Counted from the first letter of the stretch, positions 53,134 to 62,775 are shown. The stretch: 64,000 bases of DNA from JAFGKK01 sp964521085 (GCA_964521085.1 CAZFPL010000009.1:31422-95421); one strand, 5' to 3'. The notes: generated from the sequence alone by a model not told the origin. Translations and numbers: made by a program.

Positions 53134-54060
53134 TCATTTCGCCGGATGGGTTTTATTGTACCGGCGCAGGAAGAAACGCACGATCAGGATGAAGGGGGTG
53201 ACAAATAGGCCGATCACCAGCAGCGCGGGGATGCCGCAGATGCCGAGCCGGATGAGGAAATCGACCAGCCCCTGCAGACCGTGGATCAGGTCTTCGAGCG
53301 CTTCCTTCGCGACGCCCTCCGGATGCCAGCCGCCGATGTTGATCGGTTGCGAGGGGATGAACGGCTGGAGGGTGATGGTGATGAGGGAATATTTCGACGC
53401 GGTGTCGTAATAATTAATTTGACCCTCGAGTACCTCGATCTCGCTCATCACCTGGCGCAGTTGCGCTTCCACCGCGAGGACATCTTCGGCATCCACGGCG
53501 GTTTCCATGATTTTCAGCAGGCGTTCCTGCGAAGCGCGCAGATTGCGCAGCCGGGATTGCGCGTCGGTGTATTCGGCGGTGACGTCCCGGCCGTTCATCG
53601 AGCGGCTTTTAACTTCCACCGCCAGCGCTTCGATCTCCGCCAGCGTGGCTTTCAGTTGATCCGCAGTGTCCGCGGGAACCCGGATGGAAATCTGGCCGGC
53701 ATAATATTTTTCACCCGCCTCTCCGAAGACGCTTTGGGTGATGTTGGATTCCACCACCCAGCCGCCTTTGGCGAAGGCCATGTCGGTGATCTTGGAGGCG
53801 GCGTCGGCCGGATCGTTCACGACAAGCGTCAGGGCGGCGTCCATGAGTACAACGCGGTCGGCCGGATTGATGGCGGGGACCAGCGCAGAAGAATCCCCCA
53901 GGGTGTCCACCTTCTGCTGCCCGGCGCTGTCCTCCGCCACAGCCCCGCTGCTCCTTGCTTGCGGCAAATTGAACGTTTCGGGAGACATCGTGGCCGCCGC
54001 TCCACAGCCGCTGAGCAATAATACGAGAATAAAGGAAATGCAAATCGATGCTTTTTTCAT
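53134..54060 (-). CDS. DUF4349 lipoprotein
   Basis: 308 residues. A lipobox LLLSGC (Cys19) and a short linker are followed by the DUF4349 body: beta strands (RVVLMDAALTLVVNDPADAASKITDMAF), GGWVVESNI, ISIRVPADTADQLKATLAEIEAL, the ADVTAEYTDAQSRLRNLRASQERLL coiled region, then a membrane segment (about 270-295) and a basic tail. So it has a lipid anchor and a membrane helix. Role unknown; the family is common in Chloroflexi and Firmicutes. A terminator follows. Confidence 0.85.
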   Translation of the reverse strand: MKKASICISFILVLLLSGCGAAATMSPETFNLPQARSSGAVAEDSAGQQKVDTLGDSSALVPAINPADRVVLMDAALTLVVNDPADAASKITDMAFAKGGWVVESNITQSVFGEAGEKYYAGQISIRVPADTADQLKATLAEIEALAVEVKSRSMNGRDVTAEYTDAQSRLRNLRASQERLLKIMETAVDAEDVLAVEAQLRQVMSEIEVLEGQINYYDTASKYSLITITLQPFIPSQPINIGGWHPEGVAKEALEDLIHGLQGLVDFLIRLGICGIPALLVIGLFVTPFILIVRFFLRRYNKTHPAK

Positions 54061-54147
54061 ATTTCCTCCTTGCCGTTAACTCGGTCAGTGAATATACCGT
54101 ACCCGACGACGCAGAGGTGCCGCGGGTTCCAAGCCGCCCCGACGGGC

Positions 54148-54876
54148 TTACCAGCCTTCTTCAAGGCGGAGGATCAGCCGGGATGGCAGGTCGGCCAGCC
54201 GCATCCGGGATTGGACCGTTTCAACGGAGTATTCCACCCGGTGCCATTCCCATTCCATTGAATCGGTGTCCAGAAGGGAATAGGCGGCGCGGGGATCCTG
54301 ATCCCGGGGTTGGCCGACGGAGCCGGGGTTGAGGATCATGCGTTGGTACCCGAGGACGAACTGGCTGCTGTGGGAGGGAAGATAGGTCACGCATCGGTTC
54401 CGCTCATTGAGCTGGAACGCGATGGCGACGTGGCTGTGACCGACCAGGCAATATAACGTTTTATAAAAGGAAAAACTGGTTTGAACCCGGGGAGCATCCA
54501 GCAGGTATTCCCACAGCGGACGGCGCGGGCTTCCGTGGGCGAGGGTGTAGGGTTCTTTTACAAGACGCTCCGGGAGTTCATGCAGGAATTGGATCGTCTC
54601 GGGGGTCAGTTGGCGGTGGGTCCACTCCAGCGCCCGGCGGGCTTCGCCGTTGAAAGCATCGAGGGAGAGATCGCCGATCGCAGCTTTGTCGTGATTGCCG
54701 CCGATACACATCATATCCGGAAATTCACGGATCCGGTCGACGCATTCATTGGGGTCTGGGCCGTATCCAACCAGATCCCCCAGGCACCAAACAGCATCAA
54801 ACATCCCGGCGTCTTCGAGCACTGCGTCCAGGGCGGTAAGATTCGCATGGATGTCGGAGACAACCAGGATCCGCAT
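54148..54876 (-). CDS. Metallophosphoesterase (calcineurin-like, YfcE/MJ0936 type)
   Basis: 242 residues. The dimetal motifs are all there: VVSDIHANLTAL, CLGDLVGYGPDP, GGNHD, AHGSPRRP, VGHSHVA and NPGSVGQPRD. Enzymes of this kind hydrolyse phosphodiesters or act as nucleotide phosphatases; the natural substrate is unknown. It precedes the DUF4349 gene on the same strand by about 87 bases. Confidence 0.9.
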   Translation of the reverse strand: MRILVVSDIHANLTALDAVLEDAGMFDAVWCLGDLVGYGPDPNECVDRIREFPDMMCIGGNHDKAAIGDLSLDAFNGEARRALEWTHRQLTPETIQFLHELPERLVKEPYTLAHGSPRRPLWEYLLDAPRVQTSFSFYKTLYCLVGHSHVAIAFQLNERNRCVTYLPSHSSQFVLGYQRMILNPGSVGQPRDQDPRAAYSLLDTDSMEWEWHRVEYSVETVQSRMRLADLPSRLILRLEEGW

Positions 54877-54949
54877 GGTAAACCGGGAGAAGTCTACACC
54901 GGGAGGAAGGAATAGGCAATCCCGCGCGGCAAGCGCATTCCGTTAAAAA

Positions 54950-54992
54950 TAGACAAGTCCTCGGGTGAGGGGGGCACCCGAAGACTTGTCTA
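54950..54992 (-). terminator. Long hairpin, likely terminator of the GNAT-like pair
   Basis: TAGACAAGTC, one mismatch, TCGGGTG, a seven-base G-rich loop, CACCCGA, one mismatch, GACTTGTCTA: 17 pairs in all. On the minus strand it is followed by TTTTTAA. The gap from 54877 to 55261 holds this hairpin and the next and no gene; a short CCCGCGCGGCAAGCG remnant of the 2433-2454 hairpin type is at 54921. Confidence 0.72.
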
Positions 54993-55053
54993 CAATCATT
55001 CTACCACACGCTCCGGATTCGAAGATTAAGCAACCGTTAATTCGACCCCGGAG

Positions 55054-55092
55054 AAAACAACCCCGCCGGCTTGGATTTCCGACGGCGGGTCG
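55054..55092 (-). terminator. GC hairpin downstream of the GNAT-like gene
   Basis: CCCGCCG and CGGCGGG around a 14-base loop, then GTTGTTTTC on the minus strand. Together with the hairpin at 54950 it probably ends the minus-strand transcript. Confidence 0.5.
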
Positions 55093-55261
55093 AAATCCGG
55101 GAGGTTACTGGGGAATAATTTCAAAAATCAGAAATTAAATAACGAGGAGTCACAGATTGCGGAATCCTTATCCCGATCTTGTTTTTTTCATTTTTTCCGA
55201 CCGCGGGGTCGGATATCCCGCTTTCCGGAATCCATTGGATGCGGAAAAAATCCCCGGTCGA

Positions 55262-56425
55262 TCAGAGATCCCGGATATATACCCGGTGGTTCTTATACGG
55301 CTTCCCGCCCATGTTAACCAAGTCGGCGCGCATCTCGACCGCAGTTTCCGCAACCTGGCATAATTCTCCCCACTTGAATTGCTGGAGGCGGCTGTTGAGG
55401 GTTTTTTCCATCTCCGTATAGAGCAGGACGTTGCCTCCGAGCCCCTTGTACTCCGGAAGGATTCCGGCGCCATTGAGGGCAAGCCAATCGGTGCGGTTCA
55501 CTTCCAGGAGGATGTCCACCAGCGCCCAAGGGGAAGGGATGGCATCCAGAAAGGAAAATGGAGGAATGTATCCGCGGATTCGCTGCAGCGCCGCTGAGAC
55601 GTCGGGAAACGCGAGTATGAAACCGACCACTTTCTCTTCATGAGTGATGATTTTAATCAGATCGTGGGAGATCAATTGAAAGATATTATCGGCGACGAAA
55701 TTCACCTCGCGATCCGACAGTGGATAGTATTCCCAGTTTTTCACGAACGCCTTGTTATATGTATCGATGAATTTCGGCATCCACTTCATCATGTCTTTGT
55801 TGGATTTGAAATTGTGAATCTGGAAGGTGCCGCGTTTCTGCACGCGTTCCGCCACGCGATGGATCCGCTCGGGGAGAGTGACCTCGACCCGGGGGATGGA
55901 GCAGGAGATGAAATCTACCTCTTTGCGGAAGCCCAACGCTTCCAAATACCGCGGATAATAGGCGTGATTGTAGGAAGACATCATCATCGTCTGGCGGCGC
56001 TCGAACCCGTCCACCAGCATCCCGTACCCGTCGAGCGGGCCGAATCCCTTCGGGCCGAGCATGCCGTTCAATCCGCGTTCGCGGGCCCAGGCGAAGGCCT
56101 TCTCGAACAGCGCGTTAACCACGTCCGGATCGTCGACCGTCTCCAGGAGAAAGAATTGTGCCACCTTGCGGTTGTGATATTTGTTATAGGGTTTGTTTTC
56201 CAAGACGGCGATCCGTCCTGCATCCTTTCCATCCTTGGCGGAGATGAAGAAATCCGCTTCGGAATGCTCGTAGAAGGGGTGTTTCTTCCGGTCGAGTTGC
56301 ATGGAAAGATCGCCCCACATCGGAGGTACCCACTGTTTGCAGCCGGCGAATATCGGAAAGGGGATTTTAAAGAAACGGATGACGTCGGAGCGGCGGTTGG
56401 TGTCGATTCGTTCAATCTGTATCAC
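55262..56425 (-). CDS. GNAT-like acetyltransferase paralogue 1 (387 aa)
   Basis: 387 residues. One of two adjacent genes of the same length. The N-terminal half (RIDTNRRSDVIRFFKIPFPIF, WVPPMWGDLSMQLDRKKHPFYEH, ADFFISAKDGKDAGRIAVLENKPYNKYH) and the GPKGFGPLDGYGMLVDGF block look like the first domain of a double-GNAT protein; the second half repeats the layout (PDVSAALQRIRGYIPP, then NGAGILPEYKGLGGNVLLYTEMEKTL, with a G-x-G-G loop). Acetyl-CoA use is likely by fold but unproven. Related proteins are often called 'N-acetyltransferase' with no known acceptor. It follows its paralogue by 96 bases. Confidence 0.65.
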   Translation of the reverse strand: MIQIERIDTNRRSDVIRFFKIPFPIFAGCKQWVPPMWGDLSMQLDRKKHPFYEHSEADFFISAKDGKDAGRIAVLENKPYNKYHNRKVAQFFLLETVDDPDVVNALFEKAFAWARERGLNGMLGPKGFGPLDGYGMLVDGFERRQTMMMSSYNHAYYPRYLEALGFRKEVDFISCSIPRVEVTLPERIHRVAERVQKRGTFQIHNFKSNKDMMKWMPKFIDTYNKAFVKNWEYYPLSDREVNFVADNIFQLISHDLIKIITHEEKVVGFILAFPDVSAALQRIRGYIPPFSFLDAIPSPWALVDILLEVNRTDWLALNGAGILPEYKGLGGNVLLYTEMEKTLNSRLQQFKWGELCQVAETAVEMRADLVNMGGKPYKNHRVYIRDL

Positions 56426-56521
56426 GGTATCTCTCCTTGAAGCATGAATGATTGTGCGTCCCGCCGCCCGATTCGGGCGGCCGGCCCGGACCAGGTCTTC
56501 CCTGCCCGGGACGGAGCGATC

Positions 56522-57685
56522 TCAGATTTTCCGGATGAATACCCGGTGGTTTTTATGCGCCTTGCCGCCGATGTTGGCGAGGTCCGAACGCATCTCTTTC
56601 GCCGTCTCGGCTACCTGGCATAGCTCTCCGAAATTAAATTGCCGGATGTGGCTGTTGAGGGTTTTTTCCATCTCCGAGTACATCAACGCATTTCCACCCA
56701 CGCCTTTGAATTCGGGGAGGATTCCGCCGCCGTTGAGGGCAAGCCATTCGGTCCGGGAAACCTCCCGCAGAAGATCCGGGATCGCCGTGGGCGGAGGAAC
56801 GCTGTCTAGAATCGAGAGTGGAGGGACATACCCGCGCGTCCGCTGCAGCGCGGCGGAGATGTCGGGGAAGGAGAGGATGAATCCAACGACTTCATCCTTG
56901 TGAGTCATGATTTTAATCAGATCCTGATCCAGGAATTGCAGGATGTTGTCGACCACGAAATTCACTTCCCAATCCGAAAGCGGGTAATATTCCCAATTAT
57001 TTATAAATGCTGCGTTGTAGGCTTTGATGAATCCGGGAACCCAGCGAAGCAGTTCCTTTTTATTCCTGAACGACAATACCTTGAAGGCGCCGCGTTTGAG
57101 CACCCTTTCGGCGATGGAATGCACCCGCTCGGGCATGCGGAACGAATCGCGGGTGATCAGGCAGGTGATGAAATCCACTTCCTTGCGGAACCCCAAGGCT
57201 TCCATGAAGCGCGGGAGGTATGGGTGATTGTAGGCCGACATCATCATCGTTTGCCGGCGGTCGAAGCCGTCGACCAGCATCCCGTACCCGTCGAGCGGGC
57301 CGAAGCCCTTCGGCCCCTGGACCGAATCCAACCCGCGTTTGCGGGCCCACTCGAAGACGCGCTCGAAGAGGGCGCTCGCGACTTCCTGATCCTCGATGCA
57401 TTCGAAGAGGTAGAACGCCGCTGTCTTCCGGCCGTGATATTTATTGTAGGGTTTGTTCTCCATCACTGCGATCCGGCCGACGTCCCGCCCGTCGCGTGCG
57501 GCGATGAAGAAATCCGCATCCGAGTGCTCATAAAACGGGTGCTTCTTCCGGTTGAGTTGCATCGAAAGGTCCGACCACAGCGGCGGCACCCAGTACTTCG
57601 AATCGACATACAGCGGAAACGGGACTTTATAGAAACGGATGACGTCGGAGCGTTTGTTGCTGTCGATTTGCTCGATCTGCAGCAT
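56522..57685 (-). CDS. GNAT-like acetyltransferase paralogue 2 (387 aa)
   Basis: 387 residues, close paralogue of the next gene downstream: NSNKRSDVIRFYKVPFPLY, WVPPLWSDLSMQLNRKKHPFYEH, GPKGFGPLDGYGMLVDGFDRRQTMMMSAYNH and LPEFKGVGGNALMYSEMEKTL are nearly the same. The two differ mostly in the middle. The identical length and side-by-side position point to a tandem duplication that has since diverged. Function unknown, probably an acyltransferase. Confidence 0.65.
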   Translation of the reverse strand: MLQIEQIDSNKRSDVIRFYKVPFPLYVDSKYWVPPLWSDLSMQLNRKKHPFYEHSDADFFIAARDGRDVGRIAVMENKPYNKYHGRKTAAFYLFECIEDQEVASALFERVFEWARKRGLDSVQGPKGFGPLDGYGMLVDGFDRRQTMMMSAYNHPYLPRFMEALGFRKEVDFITCLITRDSFRMPERVHSIAERVLKRGAFKVLSFRNKKELLRWVPGFIKAYNAAFINNWEYYPLSDWEVNFVVDNILQFLDQDLIKIMTHKDEVVGFILSFPDISAALQRTRGYVPPLSILDSVPPPTAIPDLLREVSRTEWLALNGGGILPEFKGVGGNALMYSEMEKTLNSHIRQFNFGELCQVAETAKEMRSDLANIGGKAHKNHRVFIRKI

Positions 57686-57779
57686 AGGGAACTCCTTTTC
57701 GGTTGCGGATTGGAATCAACCGGCCGCGTTCCTTCCGGCCACTGCGTAGGCGCTTCCGATCGCGGGGCGCCTCCCCGTC

Positions 57780-59183
57780 CTATAAATGGATGTATCCGCC
57801 GCCCAGCCCGTGCGCCGCTTCCATCAGGGTTTCGCTCAATGTGGGATGCGCATGTACGTTCCGCGCAATCTCCTCGACGTTCAAACCCGTCTGCCGGGCG
57901 AGGGTGAGCTCGGGCAGGAGCTCGGTCACTTCCGGACCGACCAAATGCGCACCGAGCAGCGTTCCCGTTTTTTCGTCGGCAATCAGCTTCACCCAGCCGC
58001 CGTAATCCCCGATGCCCAGCGCTTTTCCATTGGCTTGAAAAGGGAAGCGCGCGATTTTCAGCGGATAACCCCGCGCCGCCGCCTGGGATTCCGTCAACCC
58101 GAAAGATCCAATCTGGGGTTGGGAGTAGACGGCGCGCGGCAGAAATTCATAATCCAAAACGGCGCCGCCGGCGGAGGCGATGTTTTCCGCGCAGGCTTTA
58201 CCCATCGCGGATCCGACGTGCGCCAGCATCAGCTTGCCGGTGGCGTCGCCGACCGCCCAAATTCCCGGAACGCTCGTCGCCATGCGCGCATCGACGGCAA
58301 TCCGCCCCTTTTCCAATGCCACGCCCAGGGAGTCCAATCCGAGGTCCTCGGAATTCGGGCGGAAGCCCGTAGCCAGGAGGACCTGCCCGGCTTCGATTGA
58401 CTCGCCGCTCGCACCTGCCTGTAATTGCAGCCTGACACCGCTCTCGGTGGTTTCGACGGTGTTCACCATGCATCCGGTGCGGATTTCAATTCCGCGGCGC
58501 AGGAACGCCTTCGCCAGTTCGGCGCTGACATCTTCGTCTTCCAGGGGCGCGATCCGCGCAAGCATTTCCACGATGGTCACCGGCACGCCGTACGCGTTCC
58601 AGAGGGTGGCGAATTCGAGCCCGATCGGCCCGCCGCCGACAATCACCGCCGAGGACGGCAGACTCTCCTGCAGGATGGCTTCTCGGTAGGTGAGAATCCG
58701 TTTCCCGTCGGGTGTCACGCCGGGCAGAGTGGCCGGCCGGGCGCCGGTGGCGATGACGATCTGCCCGCCGGTGTACCGGTTTCTTCCTTCCCCTCCCGCG
58801 CCGGAGACCTCCACCACACCCGGCTCGACGATGCGGGCCGAACCGCGGTGCACATCGATCGTGTTCTTCTTGAGCAGGAACTCAACTCCCTTGACCATCC
58901 GGTTCGAGACCTGGCGCGAACGCCGGACCGCGGCGGAATAATCCACGTGCACCGCGCCGGTTTCGAATCCGAATTCCTTCCCGCCGTCACGGACCATGCG
59001 GATGACTTCCGCGTTGCGAAGCAGCGCTTTGGAGGGGATGCAACCGATATTCAGGCAGACGCCGCCCAGGAATTCTTTTTCCACCACCGCCGTCTTCAAC
59101 CCCAGTTGGGCGGCCCGGATGGCGCAGACGTATCCGGCAGGACCGGCGCCGATGACGATGACATCGTACGGGGAAGCGGACAC
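57780..59183 (-). CDS. lpd: Dihydrolipoyl dehydrogenase
   Basis: 467 residues from the GTG at 59183, five bases after AGGAG; the open frame reaches 59825 but the first 200 residues there are not protein-like. Flavoprotein that reoxidises dihydrolipoamide. FAD loop VIGAGPAGYVCAI, redox disulphide GGVCLNIGCIPSKALL, NAD-binding VGGGPIGLEFATLW, GWAVGDATGKLMLAH-like (IWAVGDATG) and the C-terminal HAHPTLSETLMEA with the catalytic His-Glu pair are intact. No E1, E2 or lipoyl-protein genes are near, so it may serve several 2-oxoacid complexes or the glycine system. Confidence 0.95.
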   Translation of the reverse strand: MSASPYDVIVIGAGPAGYVCAIRAAQLGLKTAVVEKEFLGGVCLNIGCIPSKALLRNAEVIRMVRDGGKEFGFETGAVHVDYSAAVRRSRQVSNRMVKGVEFLLKKNTIDVHRGSARIVEPGVVEVSGAGGEGRNRYTGGQIVIATGARPATLPGVTPDGKRILTYREAILQESLPSSAVIVGGGPIGLEFATLWNAYGVPVTIVEMLARIAPLEDEDVSAELAKAFLRRGIEIRTGCMVNTVETTESGVRLQLQAGASGESIEAGQVLLATGFRPNSEDLGLDSLGVALEKGRIAVDARMATSVPGIWAVGDATGKLMLAHVGSAMGKACAENIASAGGAVLDYEFLPRAVYSQPQIGSFGLTESQAAARGYPLKIARFPFQANGKALGIGDYGGWVKLIADEKTGTLLGAHLVGPEVTELLPELTLARQTGLNVEEIARNVHAHPTLSETLMEAAHGLGGGYIHL

Positions 59184-59293
59184 ACGATCTCCTATTCCGG
59201 CGGAAGCGCGGCAGGACGGGGAATTCCCCGCCGCCGCGAACTGCCCGATCGCCGGCGCGCAGCGGAACCCGGAGAAACCTGGGTCGAGGGGAT

Positions 59294-59299
59294 TATAAT
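59294..59299 (+). promoter_or_regulatory. -10 box of nfeD
   Basis: TATAAT 16 bases before the nfeD ATG; this would give a leader of only about ten bases. The -35 is poor. Confidence 0.5.
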
Positions 59300-59315
59300 T
59301 CCAAATGAACGCCCC

Positions 59316-60617
59316 ATGCGAAAAATTACCTTTCTTTTCCTGCTCCTGATTCTCCTTCTTCCGCGGATGGAAGCGAACGCCGAGACGGAAACGCGCATCC
59401 TGTGGCTGAAAGCCGAGGGTGCGATTTCCACCGTCTTGACCGAATATATCGAACGCGGCGTGGGATTGGCGGAAGGGGAGGGTTACTCCCTGATCATCCT
59501 GCAACTCAACACGCCGGGCGGGCAGATCGATCTGATGGAACGGATTGTGACCGCCCTTCGCCAAAGCCGAGTCCCGGTGGTGGTGTATGTGGCTCCGCGG
59601 GGCGCCATGGCCGGAAGCGCCGGCACCCTGATCACCCTTGCCGGCCACTTGGCGGCGATGGCCCCCGAAACGGCCATCGGCGCGGCCAGTCCGGTGGGGT
59701 CGCAGGGCGAGGATTTGAACGAGACGTTGGCGACCAAGGAGAAGGAGATCCTCCGCGCGCTGGTCCGATCGCTGACCGAATCTCGTCCCGCGGAGGCCGT
59801 CGCGCTGGCCGAGAGCACCATCCAAAACGCCAAGGCCGTCTCTTCCACCGAAGCGCTCAAGGCCGGATTAATCGACATCATCGCCGATTCGCGGGAAGAC
59901 CTGCTGCGTCAATTGGACGGGAGAACCGTCCATCTGACGGAGGGCGACGTCGTGCTGCGGACCGGTTGGGCGACGGTCGATGAACTGAATTTGAATTTCG
60001 TGGAAATTCTTCTGGGTCTGCTCACCAATCCCAACATTGTCTTCATCTTATTGGCGATCGGCGTGCAGGCGATTCTGATCGAACTCTCCCAGCCCGGCGG
60101 CTGGGTGGCGGGGTTCATCGGAGCGGTTTGCCTGGCGCTGGCCTTCTACGGGATGGGATTCCTTTCCGTCAACTGGCTGGGATTGGTCTTCATCGTTCTG
60201 GCCTTCATTCTGTTCTTCCTGGAATTCCAAACCCCCACCCATGGAGCGCTGACGTTCGTGGGTGCGGGATCGTTCATCGCGGGCGCTTTGATCCTCTTCA
60301 ATTCACCCGCCACGCCGGAATTCCAGCGCGTATCCGTGCCGCTGGTTATCGGAACCGGGATCACCCTGGCCCTGGTCTTTTCCCTGGTGATCGGGCTGGC
60401 GCTTCGCGCCAGGGGGCTGCCGCTCGCGATGGGCAATGAAACGCTGGTCGGCAAATCCGGCGAGGTGCGCCAGGCGCTCGATCCGAAGGGGATGGTGCAG
60501 GCGGAGGGGGAGCTGTGGAGCGCCGAAAGCGAGGACGGGGCGCGGTTGGAAGCGGGAACGCGCGTGGAAGTGGTCCGGGTCGAGGGCGTGCGGCTTATTG
60601 TGCGGAAGGCGCCGTGA
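59316..60617 (+). CDS. NfeD-family membrane serine protease (ClpP-like plus NfeD domain)
   Basis: 433 residues from the ATG at 59316. Signal peptide (1-22), then a ClpP-like protease domain with the serine nucleophile in MAGSAGTLITLA and the lysine in ATKEKEILRAL; the strand LQLNTPGGQIDLMERI is also typical. Four to five membrane segments follow (about 225-345) and the C-terminal NfeD OB-fold domain (LVGKSGEVRQALDPKGMVQAEGELWSAES). Often paired with a stomatin-like protein, here not. It starts a pair with surE. Confidence 0.9.
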   Translation: MRKITFLFLLLILLLPRMEANAETETRILWLKAEGAISTVLTEYIERGVGLAEGEGYSLIILQLNTPGGQIDLMERIVTALRQSRVPVVVYVAPRGAMAGSAGTLITLAGHLAAMAPETAIGAASPVGSQGEDLNETLATKEKEILRALVRSLTESRPAEAVALAESTIQNAKAVSSTEALKAGLIDIIADSREDLLRQLDGRTVHLTEGDVVLRTGWATVDELNLNFVEILLGLLTNPNIVFILLAIGVQAILIELSQPGGWVAGFIGAVCLALAFYGMGFLSVNWLGLVFIVLAFILFFLEFQTPTHGALTFVGAGSFIAGALILFNSPATPEFQRVSVPLVIGTGITLALVFSLVIGLALRARGLPLAMGNETLVGKSGEVRQALDPKGMVQAEGELWSAESEDGARLEAGTRVEVVRVEGVRLIVRKAP

Positions 60618-61432
60618 GCCGGCCGACGATTTTACTGACCAACGACGATGGAATCGAATCGCGCGGATTGTGGGCCGCGGCGGATGCGCTGGCGGCCGTC
60701 GGCGAGGTGACGGTCGCCGCTCCCCGCGAGCAGTGGTCGGGTGCCGGTCGCAGCTTTCCCAGGCATACGTCCGGAAGGATACAAGTGCTGGAAAAAACAT
60801 TCGGCGGTGCGAGCCGCCGGGTGTACGCCGTCGACGGTTCTCCCGCGCAGGTTGTGCTGTTTGCATTGTTCGAGATCCTGCCTTCCCCTCCCTCGCTGGT
60901 CGTGGCGGGCATCAATTTCGGAGAAAACGTCGGGTACGGAATCACCATTTCCGGCACGGTGGGGGCGGTGCTCGAGGCGGCCGCCGCCGGATTGCGGGCG
61001 CTTGCCGTTTCCCAGGAAGCGCCTTCCGGTCAGACGGAAGACACCGCGCGCGAAGCGGATTTTTCCGCCGCCGGATTTTTCACGGCGGAGTTCGCGCGCA
61101 AATTGATCGCCGTTCCGCCGCAGGCGGATGTGGCGGCACTCAAAGTGGATGTTCCGCTCGGCGCCACGCCGGAAACACCGTGGATGCTCACCCGGCTTTC
61201 ACGCACCCGGTACTACCTGCCGGTGCGTCCCAAGCGAGAAACGATTTCCGAGGCGGCTCAAATCCCCTTCCGGATCCAGTTCGACCCGCGGAAGGAGGAA
61301 CCGGGTTCCGATGTGCACACGCTGCACGTGGAGCGCAAAGTATCGGTGACGCCGCTCAGCCTGGATCTCACTGCGCGCGCCGATTTTTCGGAATTGGAGG
61401 GCGCCCTGGGCGGTGCGGATGCGCGACTCTGA
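60614..61432 (+). CDS. surE: 5'/3'-nucleotidase SurE
   Basis: 272 residues from the GTG at 60614, which overlaps the nfeD stop (GTGA). Dephosphorylates nucleoside monophosphates. Motifs: ILLTNDDGIESRGLWAAADAL with the metal aspartates, VAAPREQWSGAGRSF with the serine, and VAGINFGENVGYGITISGTVGAVLEAAAAG with the asparagine and the S-G-T-V-G-A block. The family usually has N-x-G-x-N; here it is N-F-G-E-N. Confidence 0.92.
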   Translation: MSRPTILLTNDDGIESRGLWAAADALAAVGEVTVAAPREQWSGAGRSFPRHTSGRIQVLEKTFGGASRRVYAVDGSPAQVVLFALFEILPSPPSLVVAGINFGENVGYGITISGTVGAVLEAAAAGLRALAVSQEAPSGQTEDTAREADFSAAGFFTAEFARKLIAVPPQADVAALKVDVPLGATPETPWMLTRLSRTRYYLPVRPKRETISEAAQIPFRIQFDPRKEEPGSDVHTLHVERKVSVTPLSLDLTARADFSELEGALGGADARL

Positions 61433-61486
61433 TTCTGACTGATTCCAATACTTAATCATCCCACATAAGCTGGAAGGAGCCTGATT

Positions 61487-62653
61487 ATGCCTAGCAAAGT
61501 ATATTGGGGATCCCCCCGCCAGTCGGTGATCGGGGCCGAGGAAACGCTTCCCGCTAAGCTCGAATTGATCCTTGCGAAGCTGAACGTGCGCGACCGGGTC
61601 AAAGATGAAACGGTGGCGATCAAGATGCACACCGGCAACAACATCATCACCTCGACCATCCATCCCGTGTTCGTTCGCAAGGTGGTGAGAGCCGTCAAGG
61701 AAGGAGGGGGAAAGCCGTTCGTGGCGGACATCAACTGGGACGCGGCCGGCGCGGAGGAGCGCGGCTATTCCTCCGAGACGCTCGGATGCCCGGTCTACCC
61801 GGCGGGCGGACCGGACGAAAAATATTTCTACGTCCACAAACGGGATTTCAAGAACATGAAGGAATGGAAGGTGGCCGGCCTGATCCAGGACGCGACCTTC
61901 CTGATCAACTTCTCGCACATCAAGGGCCATCCCTCCTGCGGCTTCGGCGGCGCGTTTAAAAACATCGCCCTGGGATGCATGGTCGGCGAGACCCGCAGCG
62001 CGATGCATGACACGGTGCATTTCGACAAATACTGGTTTGCCGAGAAGTGCCCGGATGAGGAAACGCGGAAGAAGATCATCGACGCCTGCCCGTTCGGGGC
62101 GCTGGTGGTGGACCGCCACGATCCAAAGGAACTGCATCTGCACACCGAGCCGTGCACCCAGTGCGGCCGCTGCCTGAAGGCGGCGCCGGCCGGGTCGCTG
62201 AAAATCGACCCGGTGAATTTCCAGGCTTTTCAGGAAGCCTGCGCCATCAGCACTTCGATCAGCCTCTCGACCTTCGCGCCGGGAAAGGCGACCCACATCA
62301 GCCTGGCGACGCAGATGACTCCCGTCTGCGATTGCTTCGGCTTCACGGGCATGTCGATCCTCCCCGATGCGGGAATCTTCGGTTCGGACGACATCGTCGC
62401 GATCGACCGCGCTGTTCTGGATGCCACAGGCAAGCTGCCGCTGATCGAGGAGAATATGACGGCCTCGCTGCGGAAGCATCTCTGGCCGCAGGGTCATCCG
62501 TTCGTGCGGATGCACGGCCCGATGAAGGATCCTTACAAGGTGACGGAATACGGCGAAGCGCTCGGGCTGGGATCCCGGCAGTATGAACTGGTAGACGTGA
62601 TGCCGGTGGACGAAAACGCCCAACCGAGCCGCTGGTTCATCTCCGCTTCGTAA
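61487..62653 (+). CDS. DUF362 domain protein with ferredoxin-like cluster
   Basis: 388 residues, ATG after GGAAGGAGC. DUF362 proteins are iron-sulphur proteins of unknown function. The conserved text NFSHIKGHPSCGFGGAFKNIALGCMVG is present. Two Fe-S motifs follow: ACPFGALVV and CTQCGRCLKAAPAGSL; the latter lacks one cysteine of the CxxCxxCxxxCP motif (A-P for C-P). The C-terminus holds CDCFGFTGMSILPDAGIFGSDDIVAIDRAVLDA. It could be an electron-transfer or assembly protein. Confidence 0.88.
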   Translation: MPSKVYWGSPRQSVIGAEETLPAKLELILAKLNVRDRVKDETVAIKMHTGNNIITSTIHPVFVRKVVRAVKEGGGKPFVADINWDAAGAEERGYSSETLGCPVYPAGGPDEKYFYVHKRDFKNMKEWKVAGLIQDATFLINFSHIKGHPSCGFGGAFKNIALGCMVGETRSAMHDTVHFDKYWFAEKCPDEETRKKIIDACPFGALVVDRHDPKELHLHTEPCTQCGRCLKAAPAGSLKIDPVNFQAFQEACAISTSISLSTFAPGKATHISLATQMTPVCDCFGFTGMSILPDAGIFGSDDIVAIDRAVLDATGKLPLIEENMTASLRKHLWPQGHPFVRMHGPMKDPYKVTEYGEALGLGSRQYELVDVMPVDENAQPSRWFISAS

Positions 62654-62684
62654 GCGGCGGATTAAAGCCGCGACGGGATTATTC

Positions 62685-62713
62685 TGTAGCCGCGATCACC
62701 GATCGCGGCTACA
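62685..62713. repeat. Palindromic repeat TGTAGCCGCGATC
   Basis: TGTAGCCGCGATC-ACC-GATCGCGGCTACA, 13-base perfect arms. A short partial copy (ATCACCGATCACGATGG) lies 20 bases on. It shares the GATCRCCGATC core with the palindrome at 35062. Confidence 0.75.
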
Positions 62714-62775
62714 ATTAAAATCACCGATCACGATGGTAAACAATCGGATCAGGGTTGCGCAAAAGGTGAGGATTG

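Noticed and set aside
59184..59825. N-terminal extension of lpd
   Set aside because: Overlaps nfeD on the other strand and the GTG at 59183 has a good ribosome binding site just upstream.
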